Shown here in pieces: positions 52,418 to 61,322 of a stretch of 64,000 nt of DNA (its first letter is position 1; each line of letters opens with the position of its first letter). A model generated the notes under the pieces. The model saw only the letters and a program-made list of their open reading frames with translations, made no database searches and was not told the origin of the DNA. Origin of the DNA: Lachnospiraceae bacterium NK4A144. Lineage in GTDB: Bacteria; Bacillota; Clostridia; Lachnospirales; Lachnospiraceae. Made by a program: the position numbers and the translations under genes. The stretch spans positions 1 to 64,000 of the forward strand of contig AUJT01000019.1 of assembly GCA_000424365.1 (NCBI GenBank), read 5' to 3'.

Positions 52418-53515
52418 ATGTGGTCAGATAGCTGGTATATTGAGGATAAAGAAGCATATTATGTTGGGGGACAATTTCAGGCTTTGTTCAAGACCAATTT
52501 AGACTCGATGGAGACTGAAATAATGGCAGTCCTGCCTGTAAAAAATCTTTTCAGTTTTCGTGGTCATCCTGATTGCCTGAAGATGAAAGAAAAAATTTAT
52601 TGCCTGCCTGACGTGGAAAAGGATATTTTTATATTTGATATGATATCTTCAAAATGGAAAAAAATAGAACTTGATTATGGAAAATCAGGACGTTTTTTAA
52701 TGAAAATGAAGTGTAAATATGACGGAATTCTATTTCTGGGTTCTGTAAACTGCGGAAGGATTATTGGAATTTCAAATGAAAGAGATGAAATAGTCTCCGA
52801 TTTCAGTCTGCCATTGAAGAATGATGAGGATATTTTGAGCGGCTATGCCGTTAAAAATAAGTTCTTTTTCCTTAGCAATAGCGCAAATATTTATTGTTTC
52901 GACTGTATAAATAAGAAATTATGTAAGCTCCGAATCGACATTGATCCGAAAAATGCAATGACATTTCTTGTGGACAAGAATATCTTTTGGGTTAGTGGGC
53001 AAAATGAAACGGTATATAGGTTCAGTATGACTAATGAAATATCAACGCAAGGAAATGAAATTGTTTGTTGTAATCCAGAAGCAAAGACTATGCCTATGAG
53101 AAATGTTGAGTTTGAAGATGGTTCGGCTGCATTTTCAACAATAAAGAAAGCCACAGACAGTATTTGGCTAATTCCTGTATATGCAAACAGGATTTATTAT
53201 ATTAGTCTTGAAGATAATAAGGTTTCTTATATTGAGGTACTCGAAGAAAAGGGAAAGAAAACAAGAGGCGTTCTTAAAAGTGAGTATATTGCTATATATA
53301 TGCGTGAGGATAGATTTATTGGAGTGTATTCAATGATTCTTGACTGTATTATTGAAATAGATACAGTTACAAAGAAATATACAATAAGGGATTTTGGTCC
53401 TTCTCGTATAGATGAACACATAATGTCAGAGATTTTTCATAAGAATTCTCTGGTGTTGGGAGAAACACAAGGGTATTTTACATTAGAGAATTTTATTAGA
53501 AGTATCCAAATTTGA
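52418..53515 (+). CDS. Beta-propeller-like uncharacterised protein
   Basis: A 365-residue protein with regularly spaced beta-strand blocks of about 45-50 residues (KEKIYCLPDVEKDIFIFDMI, NSANIYCFDCINKKLCKLRI, YANRIYYISLEDNKVSYIEV, FIGVYSMILDCIIEIDTVTK), consistent with a six- or seven-bladed Kelch/WD-like propeller. No catalytic motif, signal peptide or membrane segment. It follows the TIGR04372-like gene after 9 bases. Similar propeller proteins occur in Lachnospiraceae glycan loci. A binding or regulatory role is a guess. Its 3' end touches an IS21 remnant. Confidence 0.6.
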   Translation: MWSDSWYIEDKEAYYVGGQFQALFKTNLDSMETEIMAVLPVKNLFSFRGHPDCLKMKEKIYCLPDVEKDIFIFDMISSKWKKIELDYGKSGRFLMKMKCKYDGILFLGSVNCGRIIGISNERDEIVSDFSLPLKNDEDILSGYAVKNKFFFLSNSANIYCFDCINKKLCKLRIDIDPKNAMTFLVDKNIFWVSGQNETVYRFSMTNEISTQGNEIVCCNPEAKTMPMRNVEFEDGSAAFSTIKKATDSIWLIPVYANRIYYISLEDNKVSYIEVLEEKGKKTRGVLKSEYIAIYMREDRFIGVYSMILDCIIEIDTVTKKYTIRDFGPSRIDEHIMSEIFHKNSLVLGETQGYFTLENFIRSIQI

Positions 53516-53549
53516 TTTATGGCAGTTGCTGTACACCCAGGAAGCAATA

Positions 53550-53697
53550 AAAAATCGATTCCGAATATGTCCGGCGACTTCTCCCAATACTTCGCTACAG
53601 TTTCACGATTGATGCGTAGTATCCTGGCTACGCGGGCTTTCTTAACCCCTTCTCTTTTGAGTATTTGAATTTCAGCGTATTTCATCCAATCAATCAT
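53550..53697 (-). pseudogene. IS21-family IstA transposase, N-terminal remnant
   Basis: On the minus strand the product MIDWMKYAEIQILKREGVKK then RVARILRINRETVAKYWEK corresponds to the helix-turn-helix N-terminus of IS21 IstA proteins. After about 47 residues the similarity ends and the frame runs into the 3' end of the propeller gene. No catalytic domain or IstB is present. A hairpin at 53706-53739 lies just upstream, probably part of the original element end. Confidence 0.7.
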
Positions 53698-53705
53698 CCT
53701 TTCTC

Positions 53706-53739
53706 CTCCTCCGGATGCCATTATACATATCCGGAGGAG
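53706..53739. repeat. Perfect 11-bp inverted repeat next to IS21 remnant
   Basis: CTCCTCCGGAT (53706-53716) pairs perfectly with ATCCGGAGGAG (53729-53739) across a 12-base loop. On the minus strand the stem contains the Shine-Dalgarno of the IstA remnant, so it may once have sequestered it. Confidence 0.6.
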
Positions 53740-53759
53740 CTGTTTATATGATTGCTGGA

Positions 53760-53785
53760 ATCCGCTTTTTAAAGTGCGGGTTTTT
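53760..53785 (+). terminator. Terminator upstream of FdtA-like gene
   Basis: ATCCGC (53760-53765) pairs with GCGGGT (53776-53781) with one G-U, followed by a T-run to 53785. Plausible end of the transcript containing the propeller gene. Confidence 0.55.
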
Positions 53786-53855
53786 AATTGCCGAAATCTG
53801 CTGATTTTATTCTACCATTTACATTTGTAGAATATCTTTATAATGGTTTCGTTTT

Positions 53856-53886
53856 TTGACAAAACTCTTATAGATTTTGAAATAAT
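53856..53886 (+). promoter_or_regulatory. Candidate promoter of the FdtA/FdtB operon
   Basis: TTGACA (53856-53861) is a perfect -35. AATAAT (53881-53886) fits a -10 with a long 19-base spacer. Supported mainly by the perfect -35 and the preceding terminator. Confidence 0.4.
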
Positions 53887-53926
53887 TCAATAGGTAAAGG
53901 ACATAATAAAGAATGATGGTGAAAGT

Positions 53927-54349
53927 ATGGAAATGTATAGAAAATTAAACTTCAAAGATATGGGAGATGATAGAGGCAAACTTGTTGTAGTCGAGGGGAA
54001 CATAGATATACCTTTTACAATACAGAGAGCTTTTTATATGTATGGATCTGATAAAAACGTTGTAAGGGGTAGACATGCAAATATTAATTCTGAATTTGTT
54101 TTGATTAATGTTGCAGGTTCGTCAAAAATTTTAATTACAGATGGAAATAGAAAAGAAATTGTGGAATTGTCTAAGCCAATGGAAGGGGTCTATATTCCCA
54201 AAATGATTTGGAAGGAGATGTATGATTTTTCTTCGGATTCAGTTCTTTTAGTTCTTGCGAGTACACATTATGACGGTCAAGAGTATCTTAGAAGTTATGA
54301 ACAATATAATATGCTTATGAAGTTTTTTAAGGAAAAAAAAGATGATTGA
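53927..54349 (+). CDS. dTDP-sugar 3,4-ketoisomerase (FdtA/QdtA-like cupin)
   Basis: A 140-residue cupin of the WxcM/FdtA type. [39 protein letters not shown] and [18 protein letters not shown] are family motifs. The usual GHHAH-type motif appears as RGRHAN, so one of the common histidines is replaced. FdtA/QdtA convert dTDP-4-keto-6-deoxyglucose to the 3-keto sugar for Fuc3N or Qui3N. It overlaps the aminotransferase gene by 8 bases, the usual pairing for this pathway. Confidence 0.88.
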   Translation: MEMYRKLNFKDMGDDRGKLVVVEGNIDIPFTIQRAFYMYGSDKNVVRGRHANINSEFVLINVAGSSKILITDGNRKEIVELSKPMEGVYIPKMIWKEMYDFSSDSVLLVLASTHYDGQEYLRSYEQYNMLMKFFKEKKDD

Positions 54350-55445
54350 ATACGAAAATCTTAAAAAGCTAAATGAAAGATTTTACACAGAATACAAAGA
54401 TGCTTTTGGAAAAGTTTTAGATAGTGGACGGTTTATTCTTGGACAGGAAGTGGATAGTTTCGAGAAAGAATTTGCTAACTATTGTGGTGCAAAATATTGT
54501 ATAGGAGTAGCGAATGGACTTGAGGCACTAACTATTGCAATAAAAGCTTTTGAATTTAAGGAAGGTTCTGAAATAATTGTGCCTTCAAATACATATATAG
54601 CAACAATACTTGCCGTTATTCACGCCGGAATGGTTCCTGTACTAACAGAGCCCGATATTCTGACATATAATTTAACGTTAGAGGGAATAGAAAAAAAGAT
54701 AACTTCTAAAACCGTTGCAATTCTGCCTGTTCATTTGTATGGCAATCCAGTGTATATGTCTGAAATAATGCAATATGCACATGATTATAATTTAAAGGTT
54801 ATAGAGGATGCTGCTCAGGCACATGGTGCGGAAGTCGATGGGCATAAAATCGGCTCTTTTGGTGATGCAACTTGCTTCAGCTTTTATCCAACTAAGAATC
54901 TTGGTGCGTTAGGAGACGGTGGGGCAATAACCACAGATGATTGCGAGTTTGCAAATAGGATAAGATCATATAGAAATTATGGTTCATCTATAAGATACAA
55001 AAATGATTACATAGGATATAATTCACGGCTGGATGAATTACAGGCGGCTTTTCTGCGAATTAAACTAAGACATTTGGATGAGATAACGAATCACAAAAGA
55101 TATCTTGCAAAAATCTATCATGAGAATTTGGATGAAACACAATATATAATGCAGCATATTCGAGAGGAATGCAAAAGTGTTTTTCATGTTTTTAACATTC
55201 GAACGAACAAACGAGATAGATTAAAGGAATATTTAGCCCAAAAAGGAATATACACCGATATACATTATCCAACATCTCCAATTCATCAGAAAGCGTTAAA
55301 AGGAATGTTCAATACAGAGTTAACGCCAATATCGGATGAAATACACAAGACCATATTGAGTTTACCAATATCTCTAATTCATAATGAGTCGGACATTGGA
55401 GACGTTTGTGATGCTCTTAAGGAGTTTGAGAATATTGAAGGTTAA
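54342..55445 (+). CDS. DegT/DnrJ/EryC1 sugar aminotransferase (FdtB/QdtB-like)
   Basis: A 367-residue PLP aminotransferase. [19 protein letters not shown] holds the PLP-binding Asp, and [17 protein letters not shown] contains the PLP lysine (Lys 185). [31 protein letters not shown] and [11 protein letters not shown] are typical of the family. With the FdtA-like cupin it would make a dTDP-3-amino-3,6-dideoxyhexose. An acetyltransferase to complete Fuc3NAc/Qui3NAc and the RmlA/RmlB enzymes are not in the window. Confidence 0.92.
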   Translation: MIEYENLKKLNERFYTEYKDAFGKVLDSGRFILGQEVDSFEKEFANYCGAKYCIGVANGLEALTIAIKAFEFKEGSEIIVPSNTYIATILAVIHAGMVPVLTEPDILTYNLTLEGIEKKITSKTVAILPVHLYGNPVYMSEIMQYAHDYNLKVIEDAAQAHGAEVDGHKIGSFGDATCFSFYPTKNLGALGDGGAITTDDCEFANRIRSYRNYGSSIRYKNDYIGYNSRLDELQAAFLRIKLRHLDEITNHKRYLAKIYHENLDETQYIMQHIREECKSVFHVFNIRTNKRDRLKEYLAQKGIYTDIHYPTSPIHQKALKGMFNTELTPISDEIHKTILSLPISLIHNESDIGDVCDALKEFENIEG

Positions 55446-56805
55446 TAGTTTTGTAACATTATATGACAAAGGATATTTATCAAGAGGTATAGCATTATAT
55501 CAGTCCTTATGTAAATGGTGTAAAAGATATGATTTTAAGTTATACATTCTTGCCATGGATGATAGTGTAAAAGATTATTGGAGAAATTGTAAGACAGAAT
55601 CTGTGACGGTATTTACAGTTGATGATATTTGCAGGCTTTTCCCTGTGGTAGATCAATTAAGAAGAAATAGAAAGCATAACGAGTTTTGTTGGACATGTTC
55701 GTCTTTTGCGATTAAGTATGTATTTAGAGTGTATTCTCCTGTAAGTCTTACCTATATTGACTCTGATGTATATTTTTATGAAGACCCTGATGTGCTATTG
55801 GAAGAAATAGAAAATGAGTCTGTAATGATTACAGCTCATAATTATACCTCGAGATATGATCAAACGTATTTGAATGGAAAATTTTGCGTACAGTTTATGT
55901 TTTTTAGAAATAATGATGATGGGCGTGAGATATTGGAATGGTGGAATGAGAAATGTATAGAAAACTGTACGATAGATTATGAAAAAGGACTATGCGGAGA
56001 TCAGAAATATCTTGATGATTGGGAGCACAGATATTCTGGTAAAGTTCATGTTTGTCGAAACCCGGGATGTGGTATTGCACCATGGAATTTACAACAATTT
56101 CAGGTTTCTGAGATAGGGGACGATGTTTATATAACCGATTGTGTTTCAAAAGTTAAAAGTAAATTAGTTTTTTTTCACTTCCATTCATTAAGCAAAATAG
56201 GTTTGGGAAAATGGTTTCTGAGCAATTATGATACGAGGGAGGATTTTAAGGAGATAATATATGATAAATATATTAGGACAATAGAAGAGATAGAAGGTAG
56301 AGAAAAAGAAGCGTGCAGTGACTTTGTTTCGTTGGAGGAGTCACTGCTGTTTCGTATATTTCCATTGCCTTATATTTCGCAGAGATACCTATCATATATG
56401 GTAATAGAGAAAGATAATATGATTACGTTTACAAATGACGAAGGCTGTAGATGCGATATTTCTTATATCATAGAAGGTGACAGCTCCCACTATATTAAAA
56501 TATTATCTTTAAGCAATAAGGAATTTTTTTATAAGTATTATAATGAGATTATTTGGAGAATGGAGCTGGCATTGATATATACAAAATGTAAGGATGAAAA
56601 TGAGGCTGTTGTTGATATATATCAAAGATTTATTAAAGGAGAAAAAATAATGATTGAATGTATGGATAGCATAATTGAATTTAGCAATTTATGCTATCCA
56701 TATTTTGTAAAGAAGAAAATTTTGATAATCGATAAAAACGGTAACAGCAGAAAATTTGAACTGAGTGGGGAAAGAGTAGAGAATAATATTATTAATATAA
56801 AATAA
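55435..56805 (+). CDS. GT-A glycosyltransferase with DxD motif
   Basis: A 456-residue protein starting at TTG with AAGGAG at 9 bases, overlapping the end of the aminotransferase gene. [36 protein letters not shown] and [17 protein letters not shown], with the DxD motif, fit a GT8-like nucleotide-diphospho-sugar transferase. [15 protein letters not shown] and [12 protein letters not shown] are also seen in this family. The last 170 residues have no recognisable fold. It likely transfers the amino sugar made by the two preceding genes, since the three are translationally coupled. Confidence 0.75.
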   Translation: MKVNSFVTLYDKGYLSRGIALYQSLCKWCKRYDFKLYILAMDDSVKDYWRNCKTESVTVFTVDDICRLFPVVDQLRRNRKHNEFCWTCSSFAIKYVFRVYSPVSLTYIDSDVYFYEDPDVLLEEIENESVMITAHNYTSRYDQTYLNGKFCVQFMFFRNNDDGREILEWWNEKCIENCTIDYEKGLCGDQKYLDDWEHRYSGKVHVCRNPGCGIAPWNLQQFQVSEIGDDVYITDCVSKVKSKLVFFHFHSLSKIGLGKWFLSNYDTREDFKEIIYDKYIRTIEEIEGREKEACSDFVSLEESLLFRIFPLPYISQRYLSYMVIEKDNMITFTNDEGCRCDISYIIEGDSSHYIKILSLSNKEFFYKYYNEIIWRMELALIYTKCKDENEAVVDIYQRFIKGEKIMIECMDSIIEFSNLCYPYFVKKKILIIDKNGNSRKFELSGERVENNIINIK

Positions 56806-56814
56806 AGGACATCA

Positions 56815-57828
56815 TTGAAGTTGTATTTGAATTATATAAATGAGGGTATTTTTGATATGGATGGGAAATATATTTTGTTTGGCGCAGGAGAAATGGGGAT
56901 TAATGCGTTACATTTTTTTGGAAAAAAAAATGTAAGATTCTTTTGCGATAACAATCAAAGCGTAAGAGATATTGAAGGTGTTCCGGTTGTTTCGGTAAAT
57001 AATATAATAGATAACATTAGTAAAGATGATACTATAGTCATAACTACCATCAAAGGCAAAAATATTTATGAGATTTCTGAACAGCTAAAAAATTTGAATT
57101 TGAAATTTGAGTTGTTTGAGAATATTTCATCTAGGTTTGTTGAAAAAGACAAGATTATTTACAATTCAAAAAATGGAAGGGAGAATTTTTGTTATCGTGC
57201 TGATAGAGAGTATATTATTGGAACTGATAAGTATGCACAGGCAGGTTGCATAGGTTCATATTTCTGGCAAGACTTGTGGGCAGCAAAAAGAATATTAAAA
57301 GAACCTGTGAGTATACATTACGACATAGGTTCTAGATTGGATGGATTTATAGCTCATCTGTTGGCTTCCGGTCAGAGAGTATGCATGATAGATATCAGAC
57401 CACTTAATATAAAAATTGATGGACTTGATTTTATTGAGTCCGATGCTACCAACTTAGAAGGAGTCGAAGATGAAAGTATTGAAAGCATATCAGCATTGTG
57501 TTCTTTGGAACATTTTGGGCTTGGAAGGTATGGAGATCCTATAGACCCTGAGGCTTGTTTTAAATGTTTTGCAGCAATAAAAAAGAAATTAAAGAAAGGT
57601 GGAAATTTGTTTATTTCTGTTCCAATTGGAGAAGAATGTCTTTGTTTTAATGCGCATCGTGTTTTCAATGTAAAAACTATTCTTAAAGAATTTGAAGGAT
57701 TACAACTTGTTGAGTTTTCAACATGTTTTAGAAATGAATACGAAGAGAATATAAAAGATTTTAATAGATTCGATAATTGGTACGATCACGAGGGAGATAG
57801 GATGGGATTATTTTGGCTAAAAAAATGA
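56815..57828 (+). CDS. Rossmann module + DUF268 protein
   Basis: A 337-residue protein from a TTG start. Residues 15-110 are a GxGxxG module (KYILFGAGEMGINALHFFG, RFFCDNNQSV, TIVITTIKGKNIYEI). Residues 150-337 match DUF268, a methyltransferase-like family: YDIGSRLDGFIAHLLASGQR, MIDIRPLNIKIDGLDF, LEHFGLGRYGDPIDPEA, SVPIGEECLCFNAHRVF. DUF268 proteins are found in glycan loci and may be sugar methyltransferases. RBS AAAGGA is close. Confidence 0.75.
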   Translation: MKLYLNYINEGIFDMDGKYILFGAGEMGINALHFFGKKNVRFFCDNNQSVRDIEGVPVVSVNNIIDNISKDDTIVITTIKGKNIYEISEQLKNLNLKFELFENISSRFVEKDKIIYNSKNGRENFCYRADREYIIGTDKYAQAGCIGSYFWQDLWAAKRILKEPVSIHYDIGSRLDGFIAHLLASGQRVCMIDIRPLNIKIDGLDFIESDATNLEGVEDESIESISALCSLEHFGLGRYGDPIDPEACFKCFAAIKKKLKKGGNLFISVPIGEECLCFNAHRVFNVKTILKEFEGLQLVEFSTCFRNEYEENIKDFNRFDNWYDHEGDRMGLFWLKK

Positions 57829-57876
57829 TGTTTTTAATTTTCTTGAAGATATGTATAATTTCAAAAGGAATTGCTT

Positions 57877-59139
57877 ATGAGTATGAATAAACCACCAGTA
57901 ATATTGTTAGCGTATAACAAAAGTACGGAATTTAATAAAACACTAGAATCACTTTCAATGGCTAATAATATTAAGCAGTATAGCATCTTGGTTCATATTG
58001 ATGGTCCTAATGTGTTTAAGGATGATGATTTAGAATCAATCAAAATAATCAAGGATACGTGTGATACATATGGTGGTAGATTTGCGAGCATAGAAATATA
58101 TGAAGAAAAGTATCATAGAGGTCTTGCAGAATCAGTAATTTCTTTTGTTAGTGATGTTCTGAAAAAATATGGAAAGGCAATTGTAATAGAGGATGATTTG
58201 ATTCTTTCTAATGACTGCATAGATTTTTTGGCAGATGGTTTGGAATATTATGAATCTGATAAGCATATATGGTCCCTAACTGGTTACTGTCCGCCACTGA
58301 ATAGAGTTACGGAATCAGAACATAGTGTTTTTTTGCATTATCGAGCAGCTAGTCTGGCATGGGCAACTTGGAATAATAGGTGGGAAAGTGTAGATTGGAA
58401 ACTTGATGATTTTGAAAAAATTGAAGATATTGATGAGCTTATAAAGGTATTTTCTAAAGGCGGATACGACTTGCCGATAATGCTTACTCGTCAAATGTAT
58501 GGTCTACTAGACTCATGGGCTGTTAGATGGTGTTATTCACAGTGTAAAAGAAATATGATGACGGTATATCCTATGGAAAACAGGGTGTACCACATGACAT
58601 CCGAAAAAGGAACGCATGTTACTAGAGATTTTCCACAAGCTCAATTAAAGAAGGAGTATGGGAGATACCGATTCGAAGATAATATCGATGAAAATATAAT
58701 ATCAGAATTCAATGCGTTTCAGAATATAACTGATACGCAATTAATCGCGTGGAAACGTAATGATTTTAATAGTATATATAAGTTCGAAGCCATGGTAAAT
58801 GTTCTTTCTACATGGAAAGAAATATCATTAGATGGTCATAATATTGCAGAGTATTTTATCAACAGAGGTTATAAGAATATTGCTATATATGGAAAAGGGA
58901 GACTTGGAAAGTTTCTTAGAAGAGAGCTTATTGGGTCGGAAGTATCAGTTTCATATTACATTGACAAGGATCCATATTTAAGGAGGGAGGGTGAATGTTA
59001 TCTACCAGACGACGACTATCCGCATGTTGATGTAATAATCATAACTACAATGGAAGGATTATGGATAACATGGAAGAAGTTAATAAGTAAACAAAAAGGA
59101 GTTGTGAAGAGCATAATAGATGTAGTAAAGGACAGATGA
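57877..59139 (+). CDS. GT2-like glycosyltransferase with C-terminal Rossmann module
   Basis: A 420-residue protein. Residues 1-280 resemble the HlpA-like glycosyltransferase group: PVILLAYNKSTEFNKTLESL, EEKYHRGLAESVISF, AIVIEDDLILSNDCIDFL with an acidic metal site, and RAASLAWATWNNRWESVDW. Residues 320-420 are a GxGxxG module (IAIYGKGRLGKFLRRELIG, YYIDKDPYLRREG, DVIIITTMEGLWI). The start at 57877 has AAAGGAA upstream; TTG at 57871 is less likely. The stop overlaps the next ATG. Confidence 0.78.
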   Translation: MSMNKPPVILLAYNKSTEFNKTLESLSMANNIKQYSILVHIDGPNVFKDDDLESIKIIKDTCDTYGGRFASIEIYEEKYHRGLAESVISFVSDVLKKYGKAIVIEDDLILSNDCIDFLADGLEYYESDKHIWSLTGYCPPLNRVTESEHSVFLHYRAASLAWATWNNRWESVDWKLDDFEKIEDIDELIKVFSKGGYDLPIMLTRQMYGLLDSWAVRWCYSQCKRNMMTVYPMENRVYHMTSEKGTHVTRDFPQAQLKKEYGRYRFEDNIDENIISEFNAFQNITDTQLIAWKRNDFNSIYKFEAMVNVLSTWKEISLDGHNIAEYFINRGYKNIAIYGKGRLGKFLRRELIGSEVSVSYYIDKDPYLRREGECYLPDDDYPHVDVIIITTMEGLWITWKKLISKQKGVVKSIIDVVKDR

Positions 59140-60311
59140 GTGATGCTGCTTCATTAAAATTGAAGGATATAAAAGTGGATAGTACAAAGTTTTCAATTAT
59201 AACAGTAGTATTGAATAATGCAGAAACAATAGAGCAGACTATTGGAAGCGTTGTTAATCAGGCTTACAATAACTATGAATATATCATTATTGACGGTGCA
59301 TCTACTGATAGTACTGTAGAAATAATTAATAAATATAAAGATAAGATTACATATTTTATTTCAGAACCGGATGATGGTATTTACTATGCTATGAATAAGG
59401 GGATTGAGGTATCTACAGGAGAGTATTTAATATTTCTTAATGGTGATGATTACTTTGATAGCAATCATGTACTGGAGAGAATTGCATGTTATTGCAATGG
59501 AAAAAATATAGTTATTGGAAAGGAATATTGTGGAAACAGACTGTCCGATGTTGTCGATTTAAGCGATGTTCAATCAAAATTCTTTGGGATTTTTTATCCA
59601 CATCAGGCAACGTTTATCCCAAGAAAACTATTTGATATTATTGGGAAATATGCAGTGGACTATTCTATATCCGCGGATTTTGAATGGATATGTAGGGCTA
59701 TTTACAATAAAACAGAAATAAGTTGGGTTGATGTAGTTGTGTCACATTATACGATTGGAGGAATTAGTTCCAAGATTAATTGTGACATAGATGAGTTTAA
59801 TATTTCGTTTAAGTATATGATGCTATCAAACGAACAAAGTTTGATACCTGACATGAAGAAATATACATGTGAAAAAGCTAAGAATACTATATTCCGTGAA
59901 ATTCTGCAAGATGAGTTGTTGAGTGAAAGCATAAAAAGTAAGTTGAGTGAACTAATTGACATTAATAATGGAATATCATTATGGGGAGCAGGATTTCTTT
60001 CGGGGCTTTATATTCAAATGTTCAATAGAATTGAGGTTCCAATCAATTATATTATTGATAGAAGGGGAGTTGATGCTGGTTCATTAGGAATTGCTATAGT
60101 TAAATACAAAAAGGAGTTGATTCATCAACTATTCGTTACTTCAGAAGTTTATGATGATGAGATTACTACTTTTTTAGAAAAAGAAGGTTTTAGAAATGAA
60201 AGAGATTTCTTTTCACAAAAAAAATTTAGAGATAGGATGATACAGGTAGCAAAGAGTGACTATGAGAGCATAAAAAAATTTGAAAATTTAACAGGTATTA
60301 AGCTTTTCTAA
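59136..60311 (+). CDS. Family 2 glycosyltransferase with C-terminal Rossmann module
   Basis: A 391-residue protein. Residues 15-230 are a classical GT2 domain: FSIITVVLNNAETIEQTIGS, YIIIDGASTDSTVEIINKYK, SEPDDGIYYAMNKGIEVSTG and LIFLNGDDYFDSNHV with the metal site. FYPHQATFIPRKLFDIIG is also typical. Residues 275-350 are a GxGxxG-like module (ISLWGAGFLSGLYIQMF, YIIDRRGVDAG). The start overlaps the preceding stop (ATGA). Confidence 0.87.
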   Translation: MSDAASLKLKDIKVDSTKFSIITVVLNNAETIEQTIGSVVNQAYNNYEYIIIDGASTDSTVEIINKYKDKITYFISEPDDGIYYAMNKGIEVSTGEYLIFLNGDDYFDSNHVLERIACYCNGKNIVIGKEYCGNRLSDVVDLSDVQSKFFGIFYPHQATFIPRKLFDIIGKYAVDYSISADFEWICRAIYNKTEISWVDVVVSHYTIGGISSKINCDIDEFNISFKYMMLSNEQSLIPDMKKYTCEKAKNTIFREILQDELLSESIKSKLSELIDINNGISLWGAGFLSGLYIQMFNRIEVPINYIIDRRGVDAGSLGIAIVKYKKELIHQLFVTSEVYDDEITTFLEKEGFRNERDFFSQKKFRDRMIQVAKSDYESIKKFENLTGIKLF

Positions 60312-60331
60312 TAACACGAGGAGCATTAAGT

Positions 60332-61306
60332 ATGTCAATTCCTAAAAAAATTCATTACTGTTGGCTTAGTGGTGAACCATTTCCTTCCGAAATACAATCA
60401 TGTATAGAATCATGGCATAGATATATGCCAGAGTATGAGTTTAAGCTGTGGGATATGAATAGTTTTGATGTTGATAGTGTTCAATATGTAAAACAAGCTA
60501 TTGATAAAAGAAAATGGGCATTTGCTAGTGATTATATAAGGTTGTGGGCTTTGTATAATTATGGCGGCATTTACTTGGATTCAGATATAGAAGTACTTAA
60601 GTCGTTTAACCCTTTGCTATCAGAAAGAGCATTTACCGGGTTTGAAGTAGGCGGAAGAGTCGCTGCGTGGATTTTTGGAAGCGAGCCAGGAAATTCAATT
60701 ATTGAGAGATTATTAAGATTCTATTACAATAAATATTTTTTAAATACTGATGGAAGTTTTGATATGACTCCAAATACTCTTCCTGTGACGAAGATATTTG
60801 CAGAAAATGGTCTAACTGATAACAATGTTACTCAACGATTGGAAAACATTACTGTTTTTTCATCTGATTACTTTTCACCATTTAATCCTTGGACAAAAGA
60901 AAAAAAAATTACAACAAATAGTTATGCCATGCATTTGTTTAAAGGTGCATGGATGAACGATAAAAATGATGCATTCTTTTTGGAAAGTATTGAAGCTAAT
61001 GTGAATCTTTTACTAAAAAAAATTCCGAAAGCAAAAAAAATAAATATTTATGGAGCAGGACTTGTCGGTCATCTGATGTTAGATGTTTTAAGAACATCAT
61101 ATAATGATGTATCTATTGGATGTTTTATTGTATCGGATAGTAATTATATTTTTAATGAAGTTAGCAATATTCGTGTTTTGTGTGTGAACGATGAAAAGAT
61201 TGATAGGAATGAGCCGATAATAATCGCAACAATGCCAAAAGATTATGACAATATAAAGACTAAATTACATAGTAACAATTATGAAAATTTTTTCACGTTG
61301 ATATGA
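60332..61306 (+). CDS. GT32-like glycosyltransferase with C-terminal Rossmann module
   Basis: A 324-residue protein. Residues 1-215 are a Gly_transf_sug/GT32 domain: IPKKIHYCWLSGEPFPSEI, WAFASDYIRLWALYNYGGIY followed by LDSDIEV with the DxD motif, and HLFKGAWM near the domain end. Residues 230-324 form a GxGxxG module (INIYGAGLVGHLMLDVLR, IIATMPKDYDNIKT). GT32 enzymes of capsule loci transfer hexoses from NDP donors. RBS GAGGAG upstream. Confidence 0.88.
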   Translation: MSIPKKIHYCWLSGEPFPSEIQSCIESWHRYMPEYEFKLWDMNSFDVDSVQYVKQAIDKRKWAFASDYIRLWALYNYGGIYLDSDIEVLKSFNPLLSERAFTGFEVGGRVAAWIFGSEPGNSIIERLLRFYYNKYFLNTDGSFDMTPNTLPVTKIFAENGLTDNNVTQRLENITVFSSDYFSPFNPWTKEKKITTNSYAMHLFKGAWMNDKNDAFFLESIEANVNLLLKKIPKAKKINIYGAGLVGHLMLDVLRTSYNDVSIGCFIVSDSNYIFNEVSNIRVLCVNDEKIDRNEPIIIATMPKDYDNIKTKLHSNNYENFFTLI

Positions 61307-61322
61307 GAATGAGGGTAATAAT

